From: Ceratothoa steindachneri
Taxonomy: Eukaryota > Arthropoda > Malacostraca > Isopoda > Cymothoidae
Assembly (NCBI GenBank): GCA_963969495.1
Contig: OZ018321.1
Location: 131,038,293-131,102,292 of the forward strand
Length of the DNA: 64,000 bases
Reading direction: 5' to 3'
Made by a program: the position numbers and the translations under genes. This document shows, in pieces, positions 45,921 through 58,434 of this stretch. Within the stretch, counting starts at the first letter, position 1. Every line of letters starts with the position of its first letter. Below the pieces are notes generated by a model. It did not search any database. It saw only the letters and a program-made list of their open reading frames with translations, and was not told where the DNA came from.

Positions 45921-46809
45921 TCCGGGGATACTAGTTACGTCAATGTGTTTTTTCCTAGATTCTGGTAACTCAGCAGGGTTGCCAGATGCGAGCTGATGAC
46001 TGCAGATCCAAATTTGTTTCCTTTTCCATATACAAATAGGTTATTTTTTTTCTTAATTCTAACACGGATTTAAGTATCTATATTAAAATCATATAACTCT
46101 AATAAATGCAAATTATTGCTTAGAAAAGCAAAAGCTCTTTTAAACTATTCATTCCAAAGCACCAAAAAGCAGAACTATTTTTGAAATTAAGAGAGAAAAA
46201 AAGATGCATTTCTTCAATTGCAGTCGGGCTCATCAGAGTCTAACACCAATTCGATTGAAAGTGAACGGTACTATATGGCGTATACAAGTATAGGCAAACA
46301 TAAATGTGAGAATAAAAATAATTCTGCTGTCACATAATTGTTGGCGTGTAACTTCTTTTTTTTTATTTTCTTCTTGAATAGGGGAAGCATTGCTTCCCTT
46401 GCTTTCATTGACTGTGTCATGGTCCAACGACTACTCCTTTATTATGTGTGGGTATGACTTAATCACTTAGTACAACGCGAACCGTTGAAGGACTGTTCTC
46501 AGAAATTAACGACTGACTCGCAGGTAACACTTAAGGCGTTGGGTTTCAAATCATTAATAATTAAACAGAGTGCATAAATGTTTGGTGAGATTTACCTGAA
46601 TATCCCGAGATTATCATCGTTTAAGGTTAGTTAAAGATGAAACAACAAAATATAATTTTATTTACAAAGATCAAAATAAGAATAATAATAGGCAAAAGGG
46701 AATTATTTAAATCGAAAGACTCTCTTGATAATTATTATGAGAAAGGATTCTCAAATGGAATTAATTGCTTAAGGTTACTAGGCTCAGATCAAAAAGGGGA
46801 ACTTGACAA
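45921..46809. other. Noncoding region
   Basis: Short open frames (46233-46427 minus, 46637-46822 plus) show no known domain. Confidence 0.45.
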
Positions 46810-47673
<864 letters not shown>

Positions 47674-47875
47674 CGTTAGTTACTTGATTTCACAACTTCA
47701 ACAATAAAGGTTAGTCCCTCTTTTTAATTAGTTTACATTTGTTTTCGTTTTTGGGTTTATAATTTAAAGTAATAGGTTATTATATTTTTTATTCCAGTTA
47801 CCTTTAACATTTGATACTCAAATCAGTTTATGTTAAAACTTCACTTCTTCCTATTATTTTTTCTAAATTACACTC

Positions 47876-47877
<2 letters not shown>

Positions 47878-47968
<91 letters not shown>
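47878..47968. repeat. (TA)n microsatellite
   Basis: About 90 bp of TA followed by a short GT run (47972-47983). Confidence 0.95.
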
Positions 47969-47970
<2 letters not shown>

Positions 47971-48064
47971 TTGTGTGTGTGTGTATGAAAATTTACAAAG
48001 AAACAAGAGCAGATATCTTACAGGCAGGTGATGACCGCAAGAAAAGCCATGAAGAAAAAACCCG

Positions 48065-48137
48065 CGCCCCTACAAGGACTCGAACCTCGAACCTCTGGTT
48101 ATTTAGACCAGTGCTCTACAGACTAAGATAACGGGAC
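48065..48137 (-). tRNA. tRNA-like Pol III unit, anticodon AAA; probable pseudogene or SINE head
   Basis: The minus strand folds as a tRNA of 73 nt. The acceptor is GTCCCGT / TAGGGGC with five of seven pairs. A D-arm is imperfect around TCTT...GAGC. The anticodon stem CTGGT / ACCAG is perfect around CTAAATA, which puts AAA at the anticodon. The T-arm is CGAGG / CCTTG with TTCGAGT. The B box GGTTCGAGTCC fits the consensus, and a T6 run four bases after the discriminator would stop Pol III. AAA (Phe) is an unusual anticodon and the acceptor mismatches argue against a working tRNA. Confidence 0.45.
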
Positions 48138-48429
48138 GAACAGCAGCGACGAGATATTTTCCAGCAAACTTAATCGCAAAAAACATGCTTACTAGTTGAA
48201 AAGGGGAGAATAAAAAATAAAGAACGAAAGTAGCAGAGGCTAGTTGCGAACAGCTTCATGCGTCGCCGGATCCCTGTTTGTGAACGGCGAATCCACTGCG
48301 TCATCCTGAGTCTCCAAATGACTCATTCAAGTGAAGCTTTTAAACCACTTGCTTTCACTTCTCCGCATGCTACACTGGTCCTGCCAGAGCCCCCACTGAT
48401 TTGATACCAATAAATAACAAGGTGTATGG
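48138..48429. other. Noncoding spacer
   Basis: No feature recognised. It may belong to the 5' part of the transposon that follows. Confidence 0.4.
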
Positions 48430-48952
48430 TGTGGTCTCTGGGAAGATGAACTGATTGGTTCATCCTTGTCTGTCAACAATATCACAAGGGAAACATTTCT
48501 GGAGTTGCTGGATACCAGGGGTTTTCAAGCATCCTGAATCCTGATGGAGAATATCTAACGTAGTTTCAGAAATACGGAGCTCCTGTTTATTATGGTGTGG
48601 AATTCAGGTCATATCTAGACAAGCAGTAAAATAGAAGATGGATTGGTCGACGTTAACCTGCTGAATAGCCTCTGCGTTTTCCTGACCTCAACCTTCTGGA
48701 TTATTTGTGTGACCATTTAAAGGCAGTTGTGTATGTAGAGAAGATTAAGTCACTACCTCACCTGAAATAAAAAATCACAACTGAATGCATAGAAATAACA
48801 TTTGACATTTTATGACGTGTTTTCGATGAGTGCGTCACTGTTTAAATATGTGTATGATGCACAACAATCAACACTTCTAACACATGCTCTAAACTTTATT
48901 TTTCCTTGTGATGCGAGACTTGCAGGACACCCTGTACTTTGAAACTAACTTT
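48430..48952 (+). pseudogene. C-terminal remnant of a Tc1/mariner-superfamily transposase with right inverted end
   Basis: In changing frames the plus strand reads ITRETFLELLDTRGFQ (about 48480), YGAPVYYGVEFRSYLDKQ (about 48570, the second-acid region), RFPDLNLLDYLCDHLKAVVY (about 48680, the third-acid region) and ITTECIEITFDIL (about 48775). Order and spacing match one common arthropod transposase lineage. The sequence ends near 48952 with CTTGCAGGACACCCTGTA, a typical terminal inverted repeat. No matching left end was found. There are at least five stops or frameshifts. Confidence 0.65.
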
Positions 48953-50801
48953 ATAAGACGATTAGGTTGAATTTCAATGCTTATCTGATACTCCTTACAT
49001 TTGAACTCGGTAGCAATCATGTACAATCAGCATGGGACAACCTTCTCCGAAGAGGGCCCTCAGAGCCGGAAGTAATACTTCCTCCTAAATCTGCATGTAC
49101 AACGCAGTCTTGAGCACGCTCCTTCAGATTCGACAAGATCTCAGAGGCCTGCGTATGTAAACAATCGCATTATACCCGCTCCGGTCATGCTGCTCTGTCT
49201 GTCCCTATTTATATAACCATGTTATATAGGGTTCACTTTTCTCTTCTCACATATTTGTTCAAATATCATGCCGAGGACCATGATTTTAATCAGTGATAGT
49301 AATGGTACATGTAATTCCTTGTTTTAAAAGTAACGTTTAAAAAAGAATAACCTACGTATATACATATGCCTATATATAAAGTGATGATATAATTTGTATT
49401 AAATGATGTATTTTGTGGGTAATAATTTCATATAAGAGGCTAAATAATCATTTTCTTCCCCAAGGCCTCCCCTAAAGCAAGATATCCTAACCTAACCTAA
49501 AATTATAGACAAATGATTAAATTTTCTTTCTTCTCAAGTCAAATGAGGTGTGGTAATTTGCTGATCATATAGTATAAATAATTTTTAATTTGATTCTAAA
49601 ACCTTTTCTCTTTTAGGATGTGAGAATGAATCAGAATAAAAGATAATCTGATTCACTAAGGATAAGAGAGGAGTAAATTATCACACTTACAACTACGCAA
49701 ATTAAATAATGGCGGCATCTTTTTGCCTCCCCTGCACATTGAAAAAAAATTTAAAAAACAACCCAACCCTACCCTACTCTAATCTAGTTTTATTTGTGTA
49801 GTTAATAGTGATAAAACTTCCTCATAAGTCAGTTTAACTATCAACTATCCCTCTCAATTTACGAATACGACCCATAGAATGTAGTCTCATGGAATCCTGC
49901 CCAGACATACATAGCCGAAACAAATCACTTACTTCCTTAAAAATTCAACATTATTTTGAAAAGTCCTGGCGAATCCACCTGACTTAAACAATTTACGAAG
50001 GTAGCCTGCATTGTAAAATAAATCGCGCAAAAATTGAAATATCACACACTCTTGAGCTTTTCGATCAAAGTTTTACGCCATAAAACTAGATGGAAGCATT
50101 TGTTCCCGGTAATTTTTGTTGGTGTTAAAGTTTATGCTTGTAATATGAATTAGCGACAGAAAAGTACTGTAGAACTGTACTAAGTAAAGCAGAAAAAATT
50201 TAAATGGCATCGTTTCATTAAAGACCATCACCAGTATTATTGCTATTCTTTTATGAAATTCAATATGAATATTAGGAGAAAGGTAATAATTAAAAGACAA
50301 AACAAAAAATGAATGGATAAGCAAAATGTCGAAATAAAATTATGGCACAGAAAAATCAAACCTAAAGAGCCCTTCTGATAGTAGGTGGTGGGACTAAAGA
50401 AATCTTTTCAGTCTGCCACACGCCTTTTTCTCTCTTGGGTTAGACGACCAAGGGTGTTTGACTCATTCACCGAAGGTTTACAGTATGAAGCCGTCCTTAA
50501 TGGTGATTTTTTTTCAATCCTCTTAGCTGAAGGTGTGGAACCTAAACTACACACTCTCCGACAAAACTCACATCCTCTTCTTCGCAAAGAAGTTAAAGGT
50601 GTAACATGGGCATCCATGCATCAGCTCACATCTGGGGCACTGCGTGCTCTCCTGGCTCCAACACCCGCAAGGAATGCTTAGGCAATGGACCTGTCAACAT
50701 TAAAGCCATTGCTTAGAGAGACTAAAGTCTTCTATCTGATTGTCGTTTTAACCTATCTCACCTCTAACTTGTTTTCACCAATTTTCACAACTTTCCCTAT
50801 C
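48953..50801. other. Noncoding region
   Basis: The open frame at 50385-50681 (98 codons) and smaller ones lack recognisable domains. A patch at 49030-49200 is GC-richer but unassigned. Confidence 0.4.
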
Positions 50802-50803
50802 TA

Positions 50804-50883
50804 TAGGGTGGCCCATAAGTCCCAGGACACTACAATTATACCTTTTGTACTTGGAGTGAACTGGGACTTAATGAGCCACCCTG
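50804..50883. mobile_element. 80-bp MITE with ~22-bp inverted ends and TA flanks
   Basis: TAGGGTGGCCCATAAGTCCC at the left mirrors GGGACTTAATGAGCCACCCT at the right with few mismatches, around a short AT-rich loop. TA dinucleotides at 50802-50803 and 50884-50885 look like the target duplication of Tc1/mariner-type elements. Confidence 0.75.
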
Positions 50884-50885
50884 TA

Positions 50886-52139
50886 GTATCAAGCACTTGA
50901 TCAGCTACTTTATACAAGAGGCTTTGTAACATCTTAAAATATCGCCTTTTACCATTTACATGTTTCCACCATACGTGTCGGACAATCTCTCTTGGACATG
51001 TTTTGTGATATATAGACGGGAGATCTTCCTATCTTGGCCACAATTTCAACAACTACTAGGACTTAGAGATGCCTCTCCTGAGCCAAAGGAACCTATTTTG
51101 TTTTACTAGTCGAGAAGTGATGAATCTTGGATCAAATAAGCGGGAGTGGTTGGATGCCTGAAATAGCTCACTTCTTACATTTACACTTTTCTGTCGTCTG
51201 AATTCCACTTGAGTTAGAAGGAAAGCCAGTACGTTTTATCCACCGCTCCTCTGCCTTGAATTATTGATGTTTCTGGTATAGCCTTCTTAAGGTGAGACCA
51301 CGTCCATCATCTTGCTCGGCTAAGAAAGGACAGCAGTGGCATAGTTGTTAGTAGTGGAGATAGTTTGCTTCAACCCCTTTAAACCACGACACCAGCTTCT
51401 CCTCTACAATCCTTAACCTTGTGCTAGCTACTCAAAAGTTGTTCAGTATTAATCTAAAGCTGCCCACCCTAGTTTCCTCCTACCCCCTGCTCAAGGTTAA
51501 AAATACCTCATGTTGGGGGCAGGAACGAGTGGTGGGTTCGTTTAGGATGTTACTTCATTTTCCAGGTGCTGGTATGGCGGCTACTTTATGCTGACTTGTG
51601 GCAAAAGCAAGAAGTGATATCAAAGAGCGAATCAAATAGCTAAACTTTCCAACAATCTTTCAGCCTAATTTTTTTTTACCTAGTTTCTTTTCACAGTTAC
51701 CATTAGAATTCACACACTGTTGTTCGGCGTATGTCGTAAAAGTCGGCCTAAGCCCGGATAGAAGACCACCGGAAATTAAAAACATGCTCCTGAAAGCTTT
51801 ATCCTAGAAGCGCGATACGCAATGACAGTAAGGCGCGTGGCTGTGTCGGACTCCTTCTTGTCAGGAGAATTTTCCAGAGAAAATCCAAATTTTTCCAAAA
51901 TTGGTGTAGGATAACTTGCTGGTATTAACTACGTATGGATAAAGTTTATGCAAATCTTGATGAATAAAACAAAAGTTATCAGCAGATAGTCATTTTACTA
52001 GAAAAATTAGTGTCTAAAATGATCTGAATAAAAGCCGGAGCAAATTATATTAGAATATAACAATTAATTTATTAGTGGAAAATATTTGTATAAGTTATAA
52101 GTAAATAGAATTTAGTGTTGAGACTTTTATTCTATATAA
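50886..52139. other. Noncoding region
   Basis: No supported gene, only short open frames. It may include the undetected left end of the Tc1-like element that follows. Confidence 0.4.
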
Positions 52140-52865
52140 TGTTTTTACTTTGCCTCATGAATGAACTAACTGTTGACCCTCTGGCGCATAATCTCGCTCC
52201 ATTCATCTTGAAGAATTTCCCAGTTCTTGATCTGTTTAGGAATTCCTCGCTTTAATCCTCGCTCCGAGTGTCTTCCAAATATCTCCAATGAGATTCAGGT
52301 CCTGACTCTGTGCAGGCCAGTTCATAACAGTGATGTGAAGGTTGTACTTCTCAAGGTCGCAAATTGAGATAAGAAATCTGGTGCAGTAATTCCCTATTAA
52401 ATTGTGCATTTACTGTGCCATGTAATTGCAAAAGTGATCTATTGTCTTCTAACGAAATCATGTCTCGGACCATGACATTTTCTGTGCCAAATTTCACACT
52501 CATTTTGTTGCAATTAATACGTTGTCTTTTGCCTGTTCTGCGACGAAAGAATCGCCTCCCATCGAATCCGAACAAATTGAACTTAGATTCGTCACTGAAG
52601 TATACTGATCAATGGCCTAACCGTTGGGGGTGTACGAGTGTGAAGATTATTTTCTTCCAGCCGACTTCATACAGTGTGCCTAGAGATTTTAATGGACAAA
52701 TTCTCACGAATATTTCCAAAAACTACAGCAGCCGTCTTGAAACATTCCTTCTTCACAATTTGTTTATTGGCTCGGTCCTCCCTTTTTGATGTCTTCCTTG
52801 GCTTATCCGTTGATTTCCAAGCTTTATTTTTAGTCATATGTTGACAGAATATTATTGAATACATA
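52140..52865 (-). pseudogene. Tc1-like transposase, C-terminal half, inactivated
   Basis: On the minus strand VYFSDESKFNLFGFDGRRFF (about 52607-52548) carries the first catalytic aspartate. A TGA sits two codons before it where a tryptophan codon is usual. The frame continues through ENVMVRDMIS and LHGTVNAQFNRELLHQ to about 52351. In a shifted frame comes NWPAQSQDLNLIGDIW (about 52320-52270). The normal PIE of the DD34E triad reads LIG here, so the catalytic glutamate has become glycine. The earlier DNA-binding half is only faintly visible to 52865. Confidence 0.75.
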
Positions 52866-52955
52866 TTTGAAGCAATTACTGAATAAGGATTCAGATTGGA
52901 ACAGGAAGCGATTCTTGAAGGAAGTGAGAAGGTAAAAAGATCAGGTAGAAATAGC

Positions 52956-53407
52956 CATAGGTGGCCGTTATCGGTTATCCGATATTTCGCCCCCCGCGTT
53001 ATTGATTAATCGCTATCACCGATACTTTTGGTTCCAAACTAGCGATAATCGATAATTTCAGTTTTTGGTTCCAGTTTAGCACAGGGGCGAGCCGCGCGTG
53101 CCTTGGAGGCAGAAATAGGTAGGTCCAAGCTGGGAGGAGGATCCTTAAAACCTATGAGGAGATGAAGGAGAGCCTCACCAGGTAAGAAACAATATTCAAA
53201 TATTCTTACTATTGTATTATAAAATAACGCTATATATAGTCAATAATCAATATTGTATTATAATTTTGGATTTATAATTTTGGTTATCACCTTATCGGGC
53301 GATAAATTTATCGCAAGTAATCGATTATCCGTTATCACCGATAAGGTTGTCGGTATCGATTTATCGGTTATCGTCATGCATTTTTTTAGTTATCGCGCCC
53401 ACCTATG
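52956..53407. mobile_element. hAT-type MITE with 8-bp target-site duplication
   Basis: The ends CATAGGTGG (52956) and CCACCTATG (53407) are inverted, and the similarity extends as CATAGGTGGSCG...TATC. GAAATAGC stands immediately outside on both sides (52948-52955 and 53408-53415), an 8-bp duplication as made by hAT transposases. The interior has many GATAACCGATAA-type motifs in both orientations (about 52966-53060 and 53280-53390). No coding sequence is present. Confidence 0.88.
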
Positions 53408-53569
53408 GAAATAGCTGTGTAAGCAGCAAATATAAGAATGGTACTTGTGTGTGAACAATGCAAGAAAATGTAGGAGGCAAGCATACGTGTAGTTAATAAA
53501 TGGATTTGGAAAATGATGCAAGGGTAAATTTTATTAGCTTCATGAGCATAAATTGGGTACTGTAAACGA

Positions 53570-54331
53570 GTATGGTAGAAATAGGTGTGCCAGAGTTTGT
53601 TAGTGCTCTCAGACTTCTGAAAAGAGGAATGCAGCTGAAGTAAATTATATAGTTACTGACATGTTAAAAAGAAATGGTTATTCTTATGGAATGCGTGGTG
53701 GCGATGTTTTAAGGCATTTGAAAGTGGAAAAGTGCCTGATGACTGGAAGAGTTCTGTTTTATAGAGGTAAATGGAAAAAAAAAACGTGGAGGGAAGAATT
53801 GTAGGGAGATAAGCCTTTTTTAGTTGTAGTTAAGTGCTTGGAAAAGTTCCGATTCAGCGTATAGCAAGGTTAAACGGAAGGATTTATGGTGATGAATAAG
53901 GGAGATTTAGAGCCGGGAGGCGGGGTGTGAATCAAGTATTTGTATTGAGAGAGCAAGATAAAACACAAAGGATACGATGTGTAAAGTGTGTTTTGAGTTC
54001 AAGGATCCATATAGTGCTGATGATCCTATAGATAAAGAAACATTGTGGTAGTTGCTGTGATTGTTTAAAGTGAATGGCTGAAAGAAAGCCGGAATAGAGG
54101 CTACTAAGACAGCAGTGGATGATGTCGCGCTGGCTCGTTAATATCTTCATGAATGGGGTACTAAGAATTGTATGTTTGGTAATGAGCGAAAAAGGTGGGA
54201 GATTGATAATTAACGCTAATAGTGAGTTTTATTGTTGGTATAGGCTAATGACCTCGTTTTGCAGGCTTAGAGTGAGAGAGATTTGGGAATAAAGCTCAAA
54301 CCTTTTGAGAGAGTGTATGACAGGAGTAATG
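53570..54331 (+). pseudogene. LINE reverse transcriptase, 5' piece (split by gypsy copy B)
   Basis: The plus strand reads, through several frames and stops, FVSALRLLKRGMQ and IVTDMLKRNGYS (about 53600-53690), FESGKVPDDWKSSVL (about 53715), VLGKVPIQRI and GRFRAGRRGVNQVFVLREQ (about 53880-53950), then RWLVNIFMNGVLRI (about 54130). These are successive RT motifs of a non-LTR retrotransposon. The stretch that should hold the catalytic aspartates has been lost to a deletion near 54060-54130. The reading is cut at 54331 and continues at 60321. Confidence 0.75.
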
Positions 54332-55794
54332 TGTGATAAAACGGGTTGAGGCCGCGTTAATTTCAACCACTATCCCATGTTATTTAAAACCACGATGCTC
54401 CCTACGTGTGTCTTCGCTTTGAAGCTGGGCGCCTTATCGCAGCCACCTGAGTCAATGTTTAAACAAGGAGGTTTATCTTCCCCCGTTCGCCCCCCTACGC
54501 CGACCTCGCCAGATTGAGTTAGGCTTATGGGCAGATAAGGCATTGTTCCCAGGCTCGGCTGTGCATTCCCTCGAAGCTTTCACTCCATTGTCCCCCACGC
54601 AAAGGGAGTGTCTCGACTATTTAGATGGAAACGTTACCACTAAGATCAGATTGGAGATCCAGATTTTCGTCGCGAAACTTCACCACGACCCTCTCTCACC
54701 TTGTGCGCCAAGGGACCTCGACCTCGAGATTCACCATCACTTGTCCAGAAGAAGGACAATATCCCTTGAGTGCCAAGGTTCGAGCCTTCGAGACGCCGAG
54801 TCCACAAGGCTTCCCCCTTGTTGTTCAGAAAGAGAACAACATTAGAACAGCCATTGTTCTTTTGAGTTCGTTGATAAGAAACGGTTCTCTCCCCCCCCCC
54901 CCCTGTTGTTCAGAAGAGAATAACGTAAAACAGCCATTGTTAGTTTGAGCCCGTTCGCCAAGAAACGGTTCTCACCCTTGCCCTGTTGTTCAGAAAGAGA
55001 ACAACGTTAGAACAGCCATTGTTCTTTCGAGCCCGTTGACAAGAAACGGTTCTCACCCCCCCCCTGTTGTTCAGAAGAGAACAACGTAAAACAGCCATTG
55101 TTTGTTTGAGCCCGTTCGCCAAGAAACGGTTCTCACCCTTCCCCTGTTGTTCAGAAGAGAACAAGATTAGAACAGCCATTGTTCTTGAGCACGTAAACAA
55201 GAGACGGTTCTCACCCCCTCTGTTGTTCAGAAGAGAACAACGTAGAACAGCCATTGTTCTTTAAGCCGTTCGTCGAGAAACGGTTCTCATTCCCAAGACG
55301 CTACGTCAGGATCATTTTATTCCCCTCCCACCTTCAGCTGGAACTCGCCAGCGGACCGAAAATTCCTTCACGTCACCTTCCTCTGCACAACAAGTATAAA
55401 TTAGGTAAGCCGAACGTTACCTTTGAGTATTTAACCCTTTTGTCAATTCTATCCTGTGCTTTAAATGGTTTAGCGAACCATCACCTCCCTTTAACTTTAT
55501 ATTTGTTTTACCTTTTTGAATATTTTAATCCTCGGATTAGCTTGAGTCCCCACGACCCTTTCCATTCTCTCTTTATGCCAATATTTTCCGTTTTGGGTGT
55601 TGTTGATAGTTATTATTAATAAAACTCTATTTTATTAATGATAGCAATATTATTATCCTTGAGCTTAGTTCCACTTCTTAAGCATATCGAATATACATAA
55701 TATCGGCCAGCCAGACATCCACGCACTCTAAGATAATTAAATAAGTTCCCTCAACGAATAGTTATATATGGTATATCGTCGAGAGTCCATTCTA

Positions 55795-55799
<5 letters not shown>
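54332..55799 (+). repeat. 5' LTR of gypsy copy B
   Basis: Starts TGTGATAAAACGGGTTGAGG and ends TCTACGATA, with the last bases blurred by an AT tract. Six ~80-bp hairpin units (about 54790-55275) each carry GTTGTTCAGAA...GAACAAC and AACAGCCATTGTTC. An AATAAA lies near 55618. Confidence 0.9.

Positions 55800-55831
<32 letters not shown>
55800..55831. repeat. (TA)n tract at the LTR/internal junction of copy B
   Basis: About 32 bp of AT immediately after the 5' LTR, where the primer-binding site is expected. TTTGGTATTAGGTG follows about 10 bp later and corresponds to TTGGTATCAAGTG in copy A. This may be the displaced primer-binding site. Confidence 0.85.
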
Positions 55832-55832
<1 letters not shown>

Positions 55833-56181
55833 TATTTAAATTTGGTATTAGGTGAGTAAGGTTTAACGCTATATCCTTGCAAACACTGGTCTCAGTCAAA
55901 TAAAGCATAGTGTTATTCGTTATAATAATAGAGTATAGTAGTTCCCTTTTGTTTTAACGATTGCTATCCCCTTTTTTAAACTTAAGAAGCTGGAGTAGCT
56001 CAAAGAACTGTTATAATAATTTGTTTGCGTTTTTTTTGTGATTTTAGTCAGTGGTTATTTAGATCGAGAAACCAAGTACGAATAGGTCAGTGCCCATATT
56101 TAGGTAGGCTAATTCTATAGAGGCATAATTCTTGTTGTGAGGAATTTTAGTTGGTTGACTATTGAGCCCCCAAGTGCAAAG

Positions 56182-56841
56182 ATGACTCAGTTCGAAATCT
56201 TTAAAGCGCAAGGAGAATCCTTGGGACTTTCCGGAGAAGAACTAATTGAGTCCGTTCAAGAGGAGCAAAGAACAGAAAGAGAAATCCAACGAGAAGAAAG
56301 AGAAAGAGAAATCCAACGAGAAGAAAGAGAAAGAGAGGAACGGATAAGACAAGCTGAGCTTCACCATCAGATTGAATTAGCTCGTGTTCAAGCAGAAACT
56401 TCTCCCCCTCCGTCAGGCCACCAGGTAAATTTTATTTTTGATAAAAGTTCATCGGGAACTTTGAAATTTGAGGAGGGCAGCGTGAACGGCTGCCGAGTAT
56501 TGACTCTTGTCAGGGACACAGGATGTACGTGTTTCATCGTGTCCGACGAACTCCTACCCCCAGTGGACCATAACCACGAAAAATTTGCGGTGGTACATGA
56601 CTACCTTACGAAGTTTCCGGGTCCCGTAAAACCCCAAAACTTCATTCCTCAAAACAAACAACGGGATTCCAAACCTCCCGTTAAGATTCCTCCTCTATCT
56701 CTCTTCCCGAAGCGACCAATCATATGCTTCACCTGTGGTTTAGAAAACCCCATAAGCTGGAATTGCCCCATAAATTCTAGGCTTAAAAGCGGACCAGCCC
56801 ACCAAGTTCACCAGATTAATGCCAGTCGGCTCCCCCGGTAG
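56182..56841 (+). pseudogene. Chimeric Gag-protease reading frame of copy B
   Basis: Begins MTQFEIFKAQGESLGLSG, followed by two to three REIQREERE coiled-coil units. Where copy A has about 200 residues of capsid, this frame instead has a protease segment with LVRDTGCTCF (about 56510-56540). It then returns to the end of gag, with the knuckle-like ICFTCGLENPISWNC (H replaced by P) and closing residues HQVHQINASRL. A TAG ends it at 56839-56841. The open frame of 220 codons is a rearrangement product lacking a capsid. Confidence 0.8.
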
Positions 56842-57641
56842 TGCAGACCAAAGCAGCAACTTCTTCCCCTCCGTCAGGCCACCAGGTAAATTTTTTTTTC
56901 GATAAAAGTTCATCGGGAACTTTGAAATTTGAGGAAGGCAGCGTGAATGGCTGCCGAGTATCGACTCTCGTCAGGGACACAGGATTTACGTGTTTCATCG
57001 TGTCCGACGGACTCCTCCTCCCAGTGGACCCTAACGACGAAAAATTTGCGGTGGTACATGACTACCTTGGGCGGGCGAACCAATTCCCCGTCGTTAGATG
57101 TTACCTGCAGGGTCAATATTATGATGGCTGGGCTGAAGTCATTTCAGCACCCGTACAATTTTGTTCCGTACATATAGGACAGAGCCCCCAAGTAAGTTCC
57201 GACCCTGTGTTTCAGGCCACCTTTCCTCGAGGCCGAGCTAAGAAAGAAGCCCAGGAGCCCGTCCCCATCAGAACCCCGATACCGTCCGATTTCTCGGAGA
57301 CCCTTAACCAGGACTTTAGGACGGCACAAAAAGAGTGTGAATCACTAACACCATTAGGTGATAAGGTCCAAGACAAGGACACGGAGACTGTCCGTGGACC
57401 CAAAGAAAAAAAGTACCCCCAACGCGCCCATGGAGATACCTTCGTAGCACTGGACGAAACATCGGCGCTTGAAGAGGATTACCCCGCGGAGTCCCTTAAT
57501 GTAATCCAGACAGTGTGCATCCAACCTGATGCCAATTACCCTCCTCCTTCCCTACCAGGCGAGCTTTTCGAACCCTCTGAACTGGATATCGACGCGCAGC
57601 TGACGTCACATCAAAAGAGTCAGCTACAAGAACTATTTTAA
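56841..57641 (+). pseudogene. Second protease and pre-RT linker of copy B
   Basis: Repeats the VNFFFDKSSSGTLKFEEGS block and the active site LVRDTGFTCF, then runs through the linker found in copy A (QFPVVRCYL, PIPSDFSETLNQDFRTAQ, DIDAQLTSHQKSQLQELF) to a TAA. The stop replaces the glutamate of copy A's ELFEWSHH at the RT deletion junction. It is open for 266 codons. Confidence 0.8.
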
Positions 57642-58434
57642 TGGAGTCACCATTTAACCACCCTATTAGCTCTTTTCGAGCGACTGCGCGAAAATGGCCT
57701 CACCATTGGCCCCAGCAAATACCATTTTGCCCACGAAACCATAAAATACTGGGGTTTCAAAATAGGACAAAGCAAGTTAGGTCCCGAAGAGAACAAGATT
57801 ATGGCAATCGCCGACATGCCCCTCCCGATTACAAAGAAGCAATTAAGAACGTTCCTAGGATCAGCTTCTCACTATCAGCGATTTGTTCCGAATTTCGCTG
57901 CAAATCCGGCGCCCCTCAGCTCCCTTTAAAAAAAGAATTCACCCGATCGTCTATGTTGGAATGAAGTCGTTGTTTGTCATTGTAATCAGCTCAAAAGGAA
58001 GTTCATTTCTGCTCCCATTTTAAAGTTGCCCAACCCGGAAAAATCCTTTGGCATTAAGACCGACGCGAACAACAAGGGCATTTGAGGTGTACTCCTTCAA
58101 TACGAGGATGACGTAACGAGTCATCCAGTTGCATATGCAAGTCGTCAATTATTATCACGCGAAAAGAGATATGCCACTATAGAGAAGGAAGCTCTATCAA
58201 TTATCTGGGTTATAGACAAATTCAAAAGGTACTTGATAGAAAAAGAATTTCAGATAGGAACCGACCACCGTCCGTTAGCATATATTCGGAATGTACGACA
58301 CTCAAACGGCCGAATTATGCGCTGGAGTTTACTCTTGCAAGAGTATAAATTTAAAATAAATTATATAAAAGGTTCCGATAACCAGATCGCTGACGCACTC
58401 AGTAGGAATGCGTTACCGAATAGCGTAGAGTAAT
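57642..58434 (+). pseudogene. Truncated RT and RNase H of gypsy copy B
   Basis: In mixed frames it reads WSHHLT...LFERLRENGLTIGPSK, TIKYWGFKIGQSKLGPEENK, QLRTFLGSASHYQRFVPNF and, after further breaks, GIKTDANNKGI, EKEALSIIWVIDKF, GTDHRPLAYIRN and KGSDNQIADALSR, ending at 58434. The fingers and palm with YxDD are absent, exactly as in copy A. One frameshift near 57720 and stops near 57927 and 58082 add to the damage. Confidence 0.85.

Noticed and set aside
49486..49500. Three CCTAA units, like the arthropod telomere repeat
   Set aside because: Only 15 bp in AT-rich DNA, with no longer array nearby.
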